The translations under genes were made by a program, and so were the position numbers. A DNA stretch of 64,000 bases from Oligosphaera ethanolica (GTDB lineage Bacteria > Verrucomicrobiota > Lentisphaeria > Oligosphaerales > Oligosphaeraceae): contig NZ_JAUSVL010000001.1 in assembly GCF_030814695.1 (NCBI RefSeq), positions 1,240,001 through 1,304,000 on the forward strand, written 5' to 3'. Below are positions 9,622-17,798 of this stretch, piece after piece (position 1 is the first letter of the stretch; each line of letters opens with the position of its first letter). The notes under the pieces are model-generated. The model saw nothing but the letters and a program-made list of their open reading frames with translations, was not told the origin of the DNA and made no database searches.

Positions 9622-10272
9622 ATGCGCATCCTTTTTATCTCTGATCTTCACGGCCAGTGCAGCGCCGTAACGGCGCTGCCAGAAGCCGACCTGCTCATTG
9701 TCGGCGGGGACTTCACCCAATTCGGCTCAGTAGAGGACGTCGCGGCGGTTCTGCACAGCGTCCGCATACGCCCTGAGCCCTGCCTGGCCGTGCTGGGCAA
9801 TCTCGACCCCGAGGCCGCCAACGCCCTGCTTGACGAACAGGACATGTCCCTGCATCTCCAACAGCGGCAATTCGGTGGCCGCCGTCTCTTCGGCATCGGC
9901 GGCGCCAACGCCACCCCCTTCAACACCCCCTACGAATGGGGCGATGCTGACATGGCGGCGCGGCTGGCGGCAAGCCACTCCAACGCCGGCCCGCTGGACA
10001 TCCTCGTCTCCCACGCCCCGCCGCGCCAATCCGGCGCCGACCGCATTGGCAACGGCAGCGCCGTCGGCAGCCAAGCCGTCGCCGACCTCGTTCAGCGCCG
10101 TCTGCCTCCGCTGGTTCTCTGCGGCCACATCCACGAAGCTGCCGGCATCTATGCCTTCGCCGGTGCCATCATCGTCAACCCCGGTCCCTTTGGCCCCCAG
10201 GGCCATTATGCCTGCATCGACTGGCCGGATGGCCAGAACGCGCCCGCCACGTGGCTGGCGCAATGCCGTTAA
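9622..10272 (+). CDS. Calcineurin-like metallophosphoesterase
   Basis: A 216-residue single-domain phosphoesterase with all metal-binding blocks in order: DLH near the start (residues 8-10), GGDFT, GNLD, SHAPPR and GHIHEA. The short length and lack of a signal peptide suggest a cytoplasmic YfcE-like phosphodiesterase or phosphatase; the substrate cannot be read from sequence. GAGG lies about 9 bp before the ATG. It is the first gene of a co-directional run to 17512; the next gene starts 41 bp downstream. Confidence 0.85.
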   Translation: MRILFISDLHGQCSAVTALPEADLLIVGGDFTQFGSVEDVAAVLHSVRIRPEPCLAVLGNLDPEAANALLDEQDMSLHLQQRQFGGRRLFGIGGANATPFNTPYEWGDADMAARLAASHSNAGPLDILVSHAPPRQSGADRIGNGSAVGSQAVADLVQRRLPPLVLCGHIHEAAGIYAFAGAIIVNPGPFGPQGHYACIDWPDGQNAPATWLAQCR

Positions 10273-10313
10273 ATTCACCCACCCACTTCAGCACCAACCA
10301 CCCGAGCATCAGC

Positions 10314-12281
10314 ATGTCACTCATTACTATCATCGGCCGGGGCCACTCCGGCACCCGCGCCATCTCCAACACCCTGGCCGCCAGCGGCGTGTACATGGGC
10401 GAGCCCCTCAATGGCTCCTGGGACCTCGTCCCGCCGCAGGATATGTACGACGCCTGCAGGGTCTTCGCCAAATACGTTGACTGGCGCGGCGGTCTCAGCT
10501 GGGACTGGCAACGGGCTTTCGCCGCCGAACCCCCACCCGAGTTCGTCCGCCTCATCAAGAGCTACCTCAAGTCCGTTCTTGCCAGCAACGCCGAACACAA
10601 GGGCTGGAAGATTCCCGAAACTACCCTCTGCTTCCCCTGGATCCACAAGCTCTTTCCCGAAGCCAAGTACATCTTCTGGATCCGCAATCCCCGCGACTGC
10701 ATCATCGGCAATCATGTCACCGACGACATGCGCCACTTCGGCATCGACTATCCCGACACCGTTGATGAACGCGAACGCCGCGCCATCTCCTGGCGTTACC
10801 AGTACGACCTCGTCAAAGCCTGCGCCAAACCCGACCAATGGATCGAAGTGCGCCTGGAAGACTTCGTCCTCAAGCAGGACGAAACCCTCAAACGCCTGGA
10901 AACATTCCTCGGCTTCCCGCTCGTGAAAATACCCGTCAAACCCGAAGCCGTCGGCCGCTGGCTCATTGACGACCAGGACACCAACACCCGCACCAACTAC
11001 TACGATATGTTCGAGCCAGCCATGCGCGAATACAAGTACGAAATGCCCGCTGCTACGGCAAGCAAGACGGCAGCCTTCACCCCGAACTACGAAGAAACCA
11101 AGGTCCCGGCCTACACCCTGCCCGAACTCCTCCGCCGCAACAACGGCACCGTCGTCGAAAACAAGGAACAATGGCCGGCGCGCCGGGCCGAAATCCTCGA
11201 TGTCATCGCCAGCCAACAGTTCGGCCGCATGCCCACCAAACAGCTGCCCTGCCGCTTCACCGTCGTCGAAGAAGGCGAGGCCTTCGCCGGCAAGGCCCGC
11301 CGCCAGCAGCTCCGCGTCTTCTTCAGCGATGCGCCACAGCCCGCCATGGACCTCCTCGTTTACAGCCCCAAAAACGCCAGCGGGCCCGTCCCGGCCTTCC
11401 TCGGCCTCAATTTCCACGGCAACCACACCGTCGCCGCCGATCCCGACATCATTCTCGCCGCCGGCTGGTACCGCAACAACGCCGATTACGGCGTCAGCGA
11501 CAACAAAGCCAACGCCGCCAGCCGCGGCAAGGCCACCGAAACCTGGTCCGCCGAATACCTCGTCGAACAGGGTTTTGCCCTCGCCACCGCCTACTGCGGC
11601 AGCATTGATCCCGATGTCGACGACGGCTTCCACAATGGCGTCCACCCGCTCTTCCAGGCACCCGGCTGGACCGGCCGCGCCGACGACGAATGGGGCACCA
11701 TCGGCGCCTGGGCCTGGGGACTCAGCCGCGGCCTCGACGCCATTGAAAAACTCTGCCCAGCCATTGACGCCAAGCGCGTCGCCGTCATCGGCCATTCGCG
11801 CTTGGGCAAAACCGCCCTCTGGGCCGGCGCCAACGACCCGCGTTTCGCCATGATCGTTTCCGTGCAGGCCGGCTGCGGCGGCGGTGCCCTGGCCAGACGC
11901 CGTTTCGGCGAAACCATCTGGCGCATCACCACGGCCTTCCCGCACTGGTTCTGCCAGAACTACAACCGCTACCAGGACGCAGAAGCGACCATGCCCTTCG
12001 ATCAGCACATGCTCGTCGCCCTCGCTGCCCCGCGCCCCCTCTACATCTCCAGCGCCGCTGATGATCTCTGGGCCGACCCCAAAGGCGAATTCCTCGCCCT
12101 CAAAAACGCTGAGCCGGCCTACGCCCTCTTCGGCAAAAATGGCCTGGGACGGGACGTCCTGCCGCCACTCAACACCCCCATCGGCGACAACATCGGCTAC
12201 CACCTCCGCCCCGGCAAACACGCCGTCACCCGCTACGACTGGGAAGCATACGTCGCCTTCGCCAAAAAACACCTCGGCTGA
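10314..12281 (+). CDS. Fusion: sulfotransferase + CE15-type glucuronoyl esterase
   Basis: A 655-residue two-domain protein. Residues 1-240 are a PAPS-dependent sulfotransferase fold: the 5'-phosphosulfate loop GRGHSGTRAIS at the N-terminus and the 3'-phosphate motif YIFWIRNPRDC. Residues about 255-655 are a CE15 (4-O-methyl-glucuronoyl methylesterase) alpha/beta hydrolase: the entry motif NYEETKVPAYTLPELL, the nucleophile motif GHSRLGK with Ser495, a WADPKGEF segment carrying the family's acidic residue, and His636 in PGKHAVTR. The ATG at 10314 puts the P-loop at the usual distance; an upstream in-frame ATG at 10251 overlaps the previous gene. No signal peptide is visible, although CE15 enzymes are normally exported. 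No strong internal start precedes the esterase part, so a true fusion is likely. Confidence 0.82.
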   Translation: MSLITIIGRGHSGTRAISNTLAASGVYMGEPLNGSWDLVPPQDMYDACRVFAKYVDWRGGLSWDWQRAFAAEPPPEFVRLIKSYLKSVLASNAEHKGWKIPETTLCFPWIHKLFPEAKYIFWIRNPRDCIIGNHVTDDMRHFGIDYPDTVDERERRAISWRYQYDLVKACAKPDQWIEVRLEDFVLKQDETLKRLETFLGFPLVKIPVKPEAVGRWLIDDQDTNTRTNYYDMFEPAMREYKYEMPAATASKTAAFTPNYEETKVPAYTLPELLRRNNGTVVENKEQWPARRAEILDVIASQQFGRMPTKQLPCRFTVVEEGEAFAGKARRQQLRVFFSDAPQPAMDLLVYSPKNASGPVPAFLGLNFHGNHTVAADPDIILAAGWYRNNADYGVSDNKANAASRGKATETWSAEYLVEQGFALATAYCGSIDPDVDDGFHNGVHPLFQAPGWTGRADDEWGTIGAWAWGLSRGLDAIEKLCPAIDAKRVAVIGHSRLGKTALWAGANDPRFAMIVSVQAGCGGGALARRRFGETIWRITTAFPHWFCQNYNRYQDAEATMPFDQHMLVALAAPRPLYISSAADDLWADPKGEFLALKNAEPAYALFGKNGLGRDVLPPLNTPIGDNIGYHLRPGKHAVTRYDWEAYVAFAKKHLG

Positions 12282-12321
12282 TACCCCCCACCCCGCCACG
12301 GGAAAGCACATACACCTCGCC

Positions 12322-13029
12322 ATGCCAAACACGCCAACGCACAACGAATGCGTCCCCGACACCGACCGCGAACGCCGCATCGGCTTCGCCGAGGTCATCT
12401 TCTGCCCCGGCAAGACTGACGAGCAACTCCGCCATATCGCCACGTCGCTCTTCGCCGCCCATCAGAATGTGCTCGCCACCCGCTGCACCCCCGAACAGTT
12501 CGCGGTCATGCGCGCCGTTGACGAACGGCTGCAATACAACGCCGCCGCCCGCCTCGCCTTCCTTCACGAAGACCGCCGCGTCCTCGGCCGCGGCACCATT
12601 GCCATCGTGTCCGCTGGCAGTACCGACGTGCCCGTCGCCGAGGAGGCCGCCATCACCGCCGAGGTCATGGGCAACGCCGTCAAGCGCTATTACGACATCG
12701 GCGTTGCCGGCATCCACCGCCTCATGAGCCGCTTGCCTGACCTGGAGGACGCCGAAGTCGTCATCGCCGTCGCCGGCATGGAAGGCGCCCTGCCCTCGGT
12801 CGTCGGCGGCCTCATCTCCCGCCCCGTCATCGCCGTGCCCACCTCCATCGGCTACGGCGCCAACCTCCAAGGCATCACCGCGCTGCTCGCCATGCTCAGT
12901 TCTTGCGCGCCGGGCATCACCGTCGTCAATATCGATAACGGTTTCGGCGCCGGCTTCGCCGCCAGCCGCATGAACCGCAACCGCAGCAGCAACTCACCGA
13001 CACTGCCCAACGCCACCACCGCGCCCTGA
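12322..13029 (+). CDS. larB: LarB, pyridinium-3,5-biscarboxylic acid mononucleotide synthase
   Basis: A 235-residue member of the AIR carboxylase-like LarB family, which carboxylates and hydrolyses NaAD in the first step of the nickel-pincer cofactor (NPN) pathway. Visible motifs are GFAEVIFCPGK near residue 20, VSAGSTDVPVAEEA, VAGMEGALPSVVGGL, VPTSIGYGA and the C-terminal NIDNGFGAGFAA. The ATG at 12322 is chosen because it precedes the first conserved block; the frame is open far upstream inside the preceding gene. It lies 40 bp after the sulfotransferase/esterase gene in the same run. No larC, larE or larA is visible in the window. An NPN-dependent sugar-acid racemase or epimerase elsewhere could explain its place in a sugar operon. 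Confidence 0.85.
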   Translation: MPNTPTHNECVPDTDRERRIGFAEVIFCPGKTDEQLRHIATSLFAAHQNVLATRCTPEQFAVMRAVDERLQYNAAARLAFLHEDRRVLGRGTIAIVSAGSTDVPVAEEAAITAEVMGNAVKRYYDIGVAGIHRLMSRLPDLEDAEVVIAVAGMEGALPSVVGGLISRPVIAVPTSIGYGANLQGITALLAMLSSCAPGITVVNIDNGFGAGFAASRMNRNRSSNSPTLPNATTAP

Positions 13030-13076
13030 GGCCCCCCCTGTAGCCACACCGTTTCACGCCCAACCTCGGATCAGCC

Positions 13077-14255
13077 ATGAAAATCACCGCCGTCAAAACC
13101 TACGTCTGCAACTGCTTCCGTACCAATTGGGTTTTCGTCAAAATCGAGACCGACGCCGGGCTCCACGGCTGGGGCGAAGCCACCCTCGAATACAAAGAGC
13201 CCACCGTCGTCGCCGCCATCCACGACCTCGAATATTACCTCATCGGCAGCGACCCGCGAAATGTCGAGAAATTCCGCCACGACTGCTATCGCGACGCCTA
13301 CTGGCGCGGCGGCCCCGTCCTCATGAGCGCCCTCGCCGGCGTCGAGATGGCCCTCTGGGACATCAAGGGCAAGGAACTCAACGTGCCGGTTTACCAGCTC
13401 TTCGGCGGCAAGGTCCGCGACACCGTCCCCTGCTACGTCAATGGCTGGTTCTCGCCTGCCAAAACCCCCGACCAATTCGCCGAAAAAGCCATTGCCGTCC
13501 GCGACCACCAGTTCCTCGGCTGCAAATGGGACCCCTTCGGTAAAGCCTGGCTGCAAATCTCCAAAGCCGAACTCAACTCCGCCATGGAATGCATCCGTAA
13601 AGTCGCTGACGCCGTCGGCCAAGACACGCTCCTCCTTATCGAGGGCCACGGCCGCTTCGATATCCCTACTGCCGTCAAAATCGGCCAACGCCTGGAGGAA
13701 TTCGATATCTACTGGTTCGAAGAACCCCTGCCCCCGGACGACCTCAACGGCATGCGCGAAGTCAAGGAACGCGTCCGCGTCTCCCTCGCCGCCGGCGAAC
13801 GCCTCTACAACCGCTACGAATTCCGCCAGTTCTTTGACCTCAATTGCTCCGACTACATCCAGCCGGACATCTCCCACGCCGGCGGTCTCACCGAAATGCG
13901 TTTCCTCGGCGCCGAGGCCGAAGCGCGGCACATCGGCTTCTGCCCGCACAACCCATCCGGCCCCGTCGCCAACGCCGCGACCCTGCAGCTGGCCGCCTGC
14001 GTGCCTAACTTTGTCATCCTCGAAATGATGATGACCGACGTCCCCTTCCGCGCAGACATCTGCGATGAAGACCTCACCCTCCTCGACGGCCGCATGGTCA
14101 TCCCCGAACGCCCCGGCCTGGGTATTGATCTCAACGAGGACGAACTGCGCAAGCACCCCTTCCTGCCTACCCAGCTGCGGCATTATCGCGGCGACTTGAC
14201 CAATATCCGCCCACCCGACGCCGTCAAGTACTATAAAATCGCCCACCAGGCATGA
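13077..14255 (+). CDS. Mandelate racemase/enolase-superfamily sugar-acid dehydratase (galactonate dehydratase-like)
   Basis: A 392-residue enolase-superfamily enzyme. The N-terminal capping domain (1-125) includes GLHGWGEATLEYKEPTV. The barrel carries KWDPFGKAW, LLIEGHGRFD, WFEEPLPPDD with a metal-ligand Glu, AGERLYNRYEFR with another, the QPDISHAGGLTE strand and CPHNPSGPVA with a catalytic His. The GHGRFD and PHNPSGP pattern fits acid-sugar dehydratases (galactonate, rhamnonate or gluconate type) rather than muconate cycloisomerases. It probably dehydrates an aldonic acid released by neighbouring hydrolases. It sits 47 bp after larB and 56 bp before the GH106-like gene. The exact sugar is not determinable by eye. 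Confidence 0.82.
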   Translation: MKITAVKTYVCNCFRTNWVFVKIETDAGLHGWGEATLEYKEPTVVAAIHDLEYYLIGSDPRNVEKFRHDCYRDAYWRGGPVLMSALAGVEMALWDIKGKELNVPVYQLFGGKVRDTVPCYVNGWFSPAKTPDQFAEKAIAVRDHQFLGCKWDPFGKAWLQISKAELNSAMECIRKVADAVGQDTLLLIEGHGRFDIPTAVKIGQRLEEFDIYWFEEPLPPDDLNGMREVKERVRVSLAAGERLYNRYEFRQFFDLNCSDYIQPDISHAGGLTEMRFLGAEAEARHIGFCPHNPSGPVANAATLQLAACVPNFVILEMMMTDVPFRADICDEDLTLLDGRMVIPERPGLGIDLNEDELRKHPFLPTQLRHYRGDLTNIRPPDAVKYYKIAHQA

Positions 14256-14311
14256 CCCGCTATTGACGCGGCTGCGCCCGGGATAAATCAACCCCACCGA
14301 GGATCCGAGCT

Positions 14312-17300
14312 GTGCCGCCAAAGCCCACCGGCCGCAGCAACCGCACCCGACTGAGGGTGACTGCCCGTTGGGCGTCGCTGGCCCTACTCGCCGCCGTCAT
14401 CATCGCCGCCGCCATTTTCCGCTTTTGGATCACCAAACAACCAGTGCCCATAGCCAAACCAGGAGTATCCATGGATCCTCTCCAACTTGCCGCCAATCCC
14501 CCCGCCGAATACCGCCCCATACCCTTCTGGAGCTGGAATGATCGCCTGGAAGTCCCCGAACTGGCCCGCCAAATCGACCTCATGAAAGAAGCCGGCATCG
14601 GCGGTTTCTTCATGCACGCCCGCGGCGGCCTCCACACCGAATACCTCAGCAAGGAATGGTTCGACGCCGTCAGGGGCTCCATCGCCGCCGCCCAAAAACA
14701 CGGCATGCAGCCTTGGGCCTATGACGAAAATGGCTGGCCCAGCGGCTTCGCCGACGGCGTCGTGCCCAAAATGGGCCTCGAATACCAGCAAAAATACCTC
14801 CGTCTCACCGAAATCGCCGCCGCCGATCTAGCCAAGTCCACCAACGTCGTCGCCTGCTATGACCTCGACGGCCGTATGCTCAGCGCCGACGCCGCCAAAG
14901 CCGCGCCGCGCCTCCTCGTCTGCCGTTTCGACGTTAATCCCTATTACGTCGACACCCTCTCGCTCCAGGCCACCAACGCCTTCATTGACGCCGTCCACGA
15001 GCGCTACTACGCGGAGCTCAGCCCAGCCGAACGCAAAACCATGCGCGGCGTCTTCACCGACGAGCCCCAGATCTCCCGCGGCGGCATCCCCTGGTCCTTC
15101 ACCCATGCCGACGAATACCGCCAGGCCTTCGGCGACGAACTCCTCCCGCTGCTCCCGCAGCTCTTCCGCGAAATCGGCGCCTACGAGCAGACCCGCTGCC
15201 GTTTCTGGCGCCTGACCACCCGGCTCTTCCTCGACCACTTCTTCAAGCCCATCTACGACTGGTGCAATGCCCACCAATGGGAGCTTACTGGCCACCTGGT
15301 CTGCGAAGAAACCTACCTCAGCCAGCTCGCCAGCAACGGCGCCGCCATGCCCCACTACCAGTACTTCCACATCCCCGGCATGGACGCCCTCGGCCGCCGC
15401 TTCCCCGGCCTGGCCACGCCCATGCAGCTGGCCAGCGCCGCCGCCCAAACCGGCAAAAAGCAGATCCTCTCCGAAACCTTCGCCCTCTGTGGCTGGGCCG
15501 TGTCCTTCGCTGACCTCAAATGGCTCTACCAGTGGCAGATGGTCCACGGCGTCAATCTGCTCTGCCAACACCTCGAAAGCTACTCCCTGCGCGGCATCCG
15601 CAAACGCGACTACCCGGCGTCCCTCTTCGTCCACCAGCCGTGGTGGCGCTATTACCGCCAGTTCAACGACGAGATGTCGCGCATCGGCACCCTCCTCGCC
15701 GAGGGCCAGATCAGCGTCGACACGCTGCTCATCCACGGCCAAAGCTCCGCACACCTGCTCTTCAATACTGCCGCCAGTGGCAACGAGCTCGTCAACGCCT
15801 ACTCAAACGCTTTCATCTCACTGAGCAGCGCCCTCGAAGGCGTACACGTCAATCACCATTACGGCGACGAAACGCTCATGGAGCAGCACGGCCGCGTCGA
15901 CGGCGCCAGCATCGTCGTCGGCCAACAGCAGTACCGCATGGTCATCCTACCCAAAATCCTCAATCTCTCCAGCAAACAGGTGCAGCTGCTCGACGACTTC
16001 GCCCAGGCCGGCGGCACTCTCCTCGCCGAACAAAACGATCTCTCCTGCCATTTCTTCATCGACGGCGTCCCCGCCGACAACGCGCCGCTGCTGAAGAAAA
16101 TCCGCTTCTTCGCCGACCGCGACGCCCTCCTGGCCGCAGCCATGGCCGCCGCCACGCCCATCTGTGTCGCCACTCCCGACACCGCGCTGTCCGCGCTGAA
16201 CACACCTGCGAGCCAGCTCGGCGACATCCACGCCACCCGCCGCTACTTCAGCGACTTGGGCGGCAAAGCCGCCGTTCTCTACTACTACGTCAACAACCAG
16301 CGCTTCAAAGCCGTCGCTGCCGACCTGTACATCCCCGCCGTCGGCCTCGAACGTTTTGACGCTGAGCTCGGCCGCATGGTCCCCGTCGCCTACGACACCG
16401 CCCCAAACGGCATGCTGCGCGTCAGACACCGCTTCGAAGCCGCAGGCGATATCATCCTTATCGCCCGCGAAACGCCCGTGCCCGCCGCCGCGCCAGCCAC
16501 CAAGCCGACGCATTCACTGGCGCTGCCCGACACTTTCGCCATCAAACGCTGCACCGAAAACCTACTCACCCTCGAATACTGCGCCTACAGCGTCGATGGC
16601 GACAAGAAGTCCGACCGCGAATACGTGCTGACAATCCACGACGAGCTGCTCAAGCTCCGCCGTGACGCCAAGCTGGAAATGACCTTCACGTTCCGAACCG
16701 ACGCAAAATACCGCCTCGGCCAGCCACTGGCACTGCTCTTGGAACACCCGGAGCACTTCGCCATCAGCGTCAACGGCCAGGCCGTCAGCAACCAACCGCA
16801 GGGCTTCTTCGCCGACCCGGCCTTCGAGCGCATCGACATCGGCAAAGCCGTCGTTACCGGCACCAACACCATCACCCTCACGACGACTTTCCACCAAGAA
16901 CCCGTCGTCTACCAGCTGATTGATGCCGCCAAAGTCTTCGAATCCGAAAAAAATCGCCTCGCCTACAACAGCGAAATCGAAGCCATCTACCTCTGCGGCG
17001 ACTTCGGCGTCAACACCGGCGGCACCTTCAGCCAACTCGATCGCGATGCCATCCGCTACAGCGGCGATTTCGTCCTCAGCGCCCCAGCCCCCCAAGTCGA
17101 TATCGAGCGCATCGAACAATGCGGTTTCCCATTCTTCGCCGGCTCCATGACCCTCACTCAGGACATCACCCTGCCGCCCGGCGAGGAAAATCACGGCTAC
17201 GAACTGGCCTTCGCCAAGCTCTTCGCGCAAGTCGCCGTGATCCGCATCAACGGCCGCCAGGTCGCCACCGTCACCCGCCCCGACTACGCCTGCGCCATCC

Positions 17301-17512
17301 CCGCCGGCGTCCTCAAAGCCGGGGCCAACACCATCGAAATCGAGCTGACCAACAGTCTCCGCAATATGCTCGGACCACTGCACCTCGAAGAAGGCGAATG
17401 CCTCGGCGTCTCACCAGGCGTCTTCTACAAAGCCCCAGGCGTCTTCGCACCGTGGCACCGCATCGTCTGGAACGACGACTTCTGCTTCATGCCCTTCGGC
17501 ATCAAACGCTGA
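14312..17512 (+). CDS. GH106-like alpha-L-rhamnosidase family glycoside hydrolase
   Basis: A 1066-residue protein if the GTG at 14312 is used. Family blocks are clear: PFWSWNDRLEVPELARQIDLM, GGFFMHARGGL, WAYDENGWPSGF, VFTDEPQIS, ILSETFALCGWAVSF and LYQWQMVHGVNLL. These match the long GH106-type proteins (inverting alpha-L-rhamnosidases and relatives), with a C-terminal beta-sandwich (about 850-1060). Two starts compete. GTG 14312 (GAGG 9-11 bp upstream) gives an N-terminal hydrophobic anchor at about 22-44. ATG 14471 has a perfect AGGAG 5 bp upstream but removes the anchor. The longer form fits export or anchoring; the shorter would be cytoplasmic. It is the last gene of the run and is followed by a 9-bp repeat region. 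Confidence 0.75.
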   Translation: MPPKPTGRSNRTRLRVTARWASLALLAAVIIAAAIFRFWITKQPVPIAKPGVSMDPLQLAANPPAEYRPIPFWSWNDRLEVPELARQIDLMKEAGIGGFFMHARGGLHTEYLSKEWFDAVRGSIAAAQKHGMQPWAYDENGWPSGFADGVVPKMGLEYQQKYLRLTEIAAADLAKSTNVVACYDLDGRMLSADAAKAAPRLLVCRFDVNPYYVDTLSLQATNAFIDAVHERYYAELSPAERKTMRGVFTDEPQISRGGIPWSFTHADEYRQAFGDELLPLLPQLFREIGAYEQTRCRFWRLTTRLFLDHFFKPIYDWCNAHQWELTGHLVCEETYLSQLASNGAAMPHYQYFHIPGMDALGRRFPGLATPMQLASAAAQTGKKQILSETFALCGWAVSFADLKWLYQWQMVHGVNLLCQHLESYSLRGIRKRDYPASLFVHQPWWRYYRQFNDEMSRIGTLLAEGQISVDTLLIHGQSSAHLLFNTAASGNELVNAYSNAFISLSSALEGVHVNHHYGDETLMEQHGRVDGASIVVGQQQYRMVILPKILNLSSKQVQLLDDFAQAGGTLLAEQNDLSCHFFIDGVPADNAPLLKKIRFFADRDALLAAAMAAATPICVATPDTALSALNTPASQLGDIHATRRYFSDLGGKAAVLYYYVNNQRFKAVAADLYIPAVGLERFDAELGRMVPVAYDTAPNGMLRVRHRFEAAGDIILIARETPVPAAAPATKPTHSLALPDTFAIKRCTENLLTLEYCAYSVDGDKKSDREYVLTIHDELLKLRRDAKLEMTFTFRTDAKYRLGQPLALLLEHPEHFAISVNGQAVSNQPQGFFADPAFERIDIGKAVVTGTNTITLTTTFHQEPVVYQLIDAAKVFESEKNRLAYNSEIEAIYLCGDFGVNTGGTFSQLDRDAIRYSGDFVLSAPAPQVDIERIEQCGFPFFAGSMTLTQDITLPPGEENHGYELAFAKLFAQVAVIRINGRQVATVTRPDYACAIPAGVLKAGANTIEIELTNSLRNMLGPLHLEEGECLGVSPGVFYKAPGVFAPWHRIVWNDDFCFMPFGIKR

Positions 17513-17525
17513 AAACAACAAGAAG

Positions 17526-17745
17526 ATAGAACGATAGGACATATAGGACGTAGGGGACGAATGAGACGTATGGAGCGGGGCGTCACGGCAATCCGTCCTA
17601 TCGTCCTATCCGTCCCCTACACATACGCCCCATACGTCCCATACGTCCCATACGTCACATACGTCCCATACGTCCCATACGTCCCCTCTCCATACGTCCC
17701 CTACGTCCCCTCTCCATACGTCCCCTACGTCCCATACGTCCCATA
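17526..17745. repeat. 9-bp array B (unit CATACGTCC) with an inverted arm
   Basis: Units of CATACGTCC and variants (CCTACGTCC, TATCGTCC) fill 17593-17745. To the left, 17526-17572 contains the same kind of units in the opposite orientation (for example ATAGGACGTAGGGGACG). The two halves form a large imperfect inverted repeat around 17573-17592. It lies between two convergent genes, so it may also act as a transcription stop for both. The remaining bases up to 17798 hold nothing else recognisable. Confidence 0.9.
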
Positions 17746-17798
17746 CATCAGCCAAAACCAGCAAAACGGTTCGCCCCCCCAGAATAACTCCCGCGCTT

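Noticed and set aside
10317..12443. 708-residue minus-strand open frame
   Set aside because: It is antisense to the sulfotransferase/esterase gene, with low-complexity Gly/Val/Glu composition and no motifs.
13071..14321. 416-residue minus-strand open frame
   Set aside because: It is antisense to the enolase-superfamily gene and shows only compositional bias.
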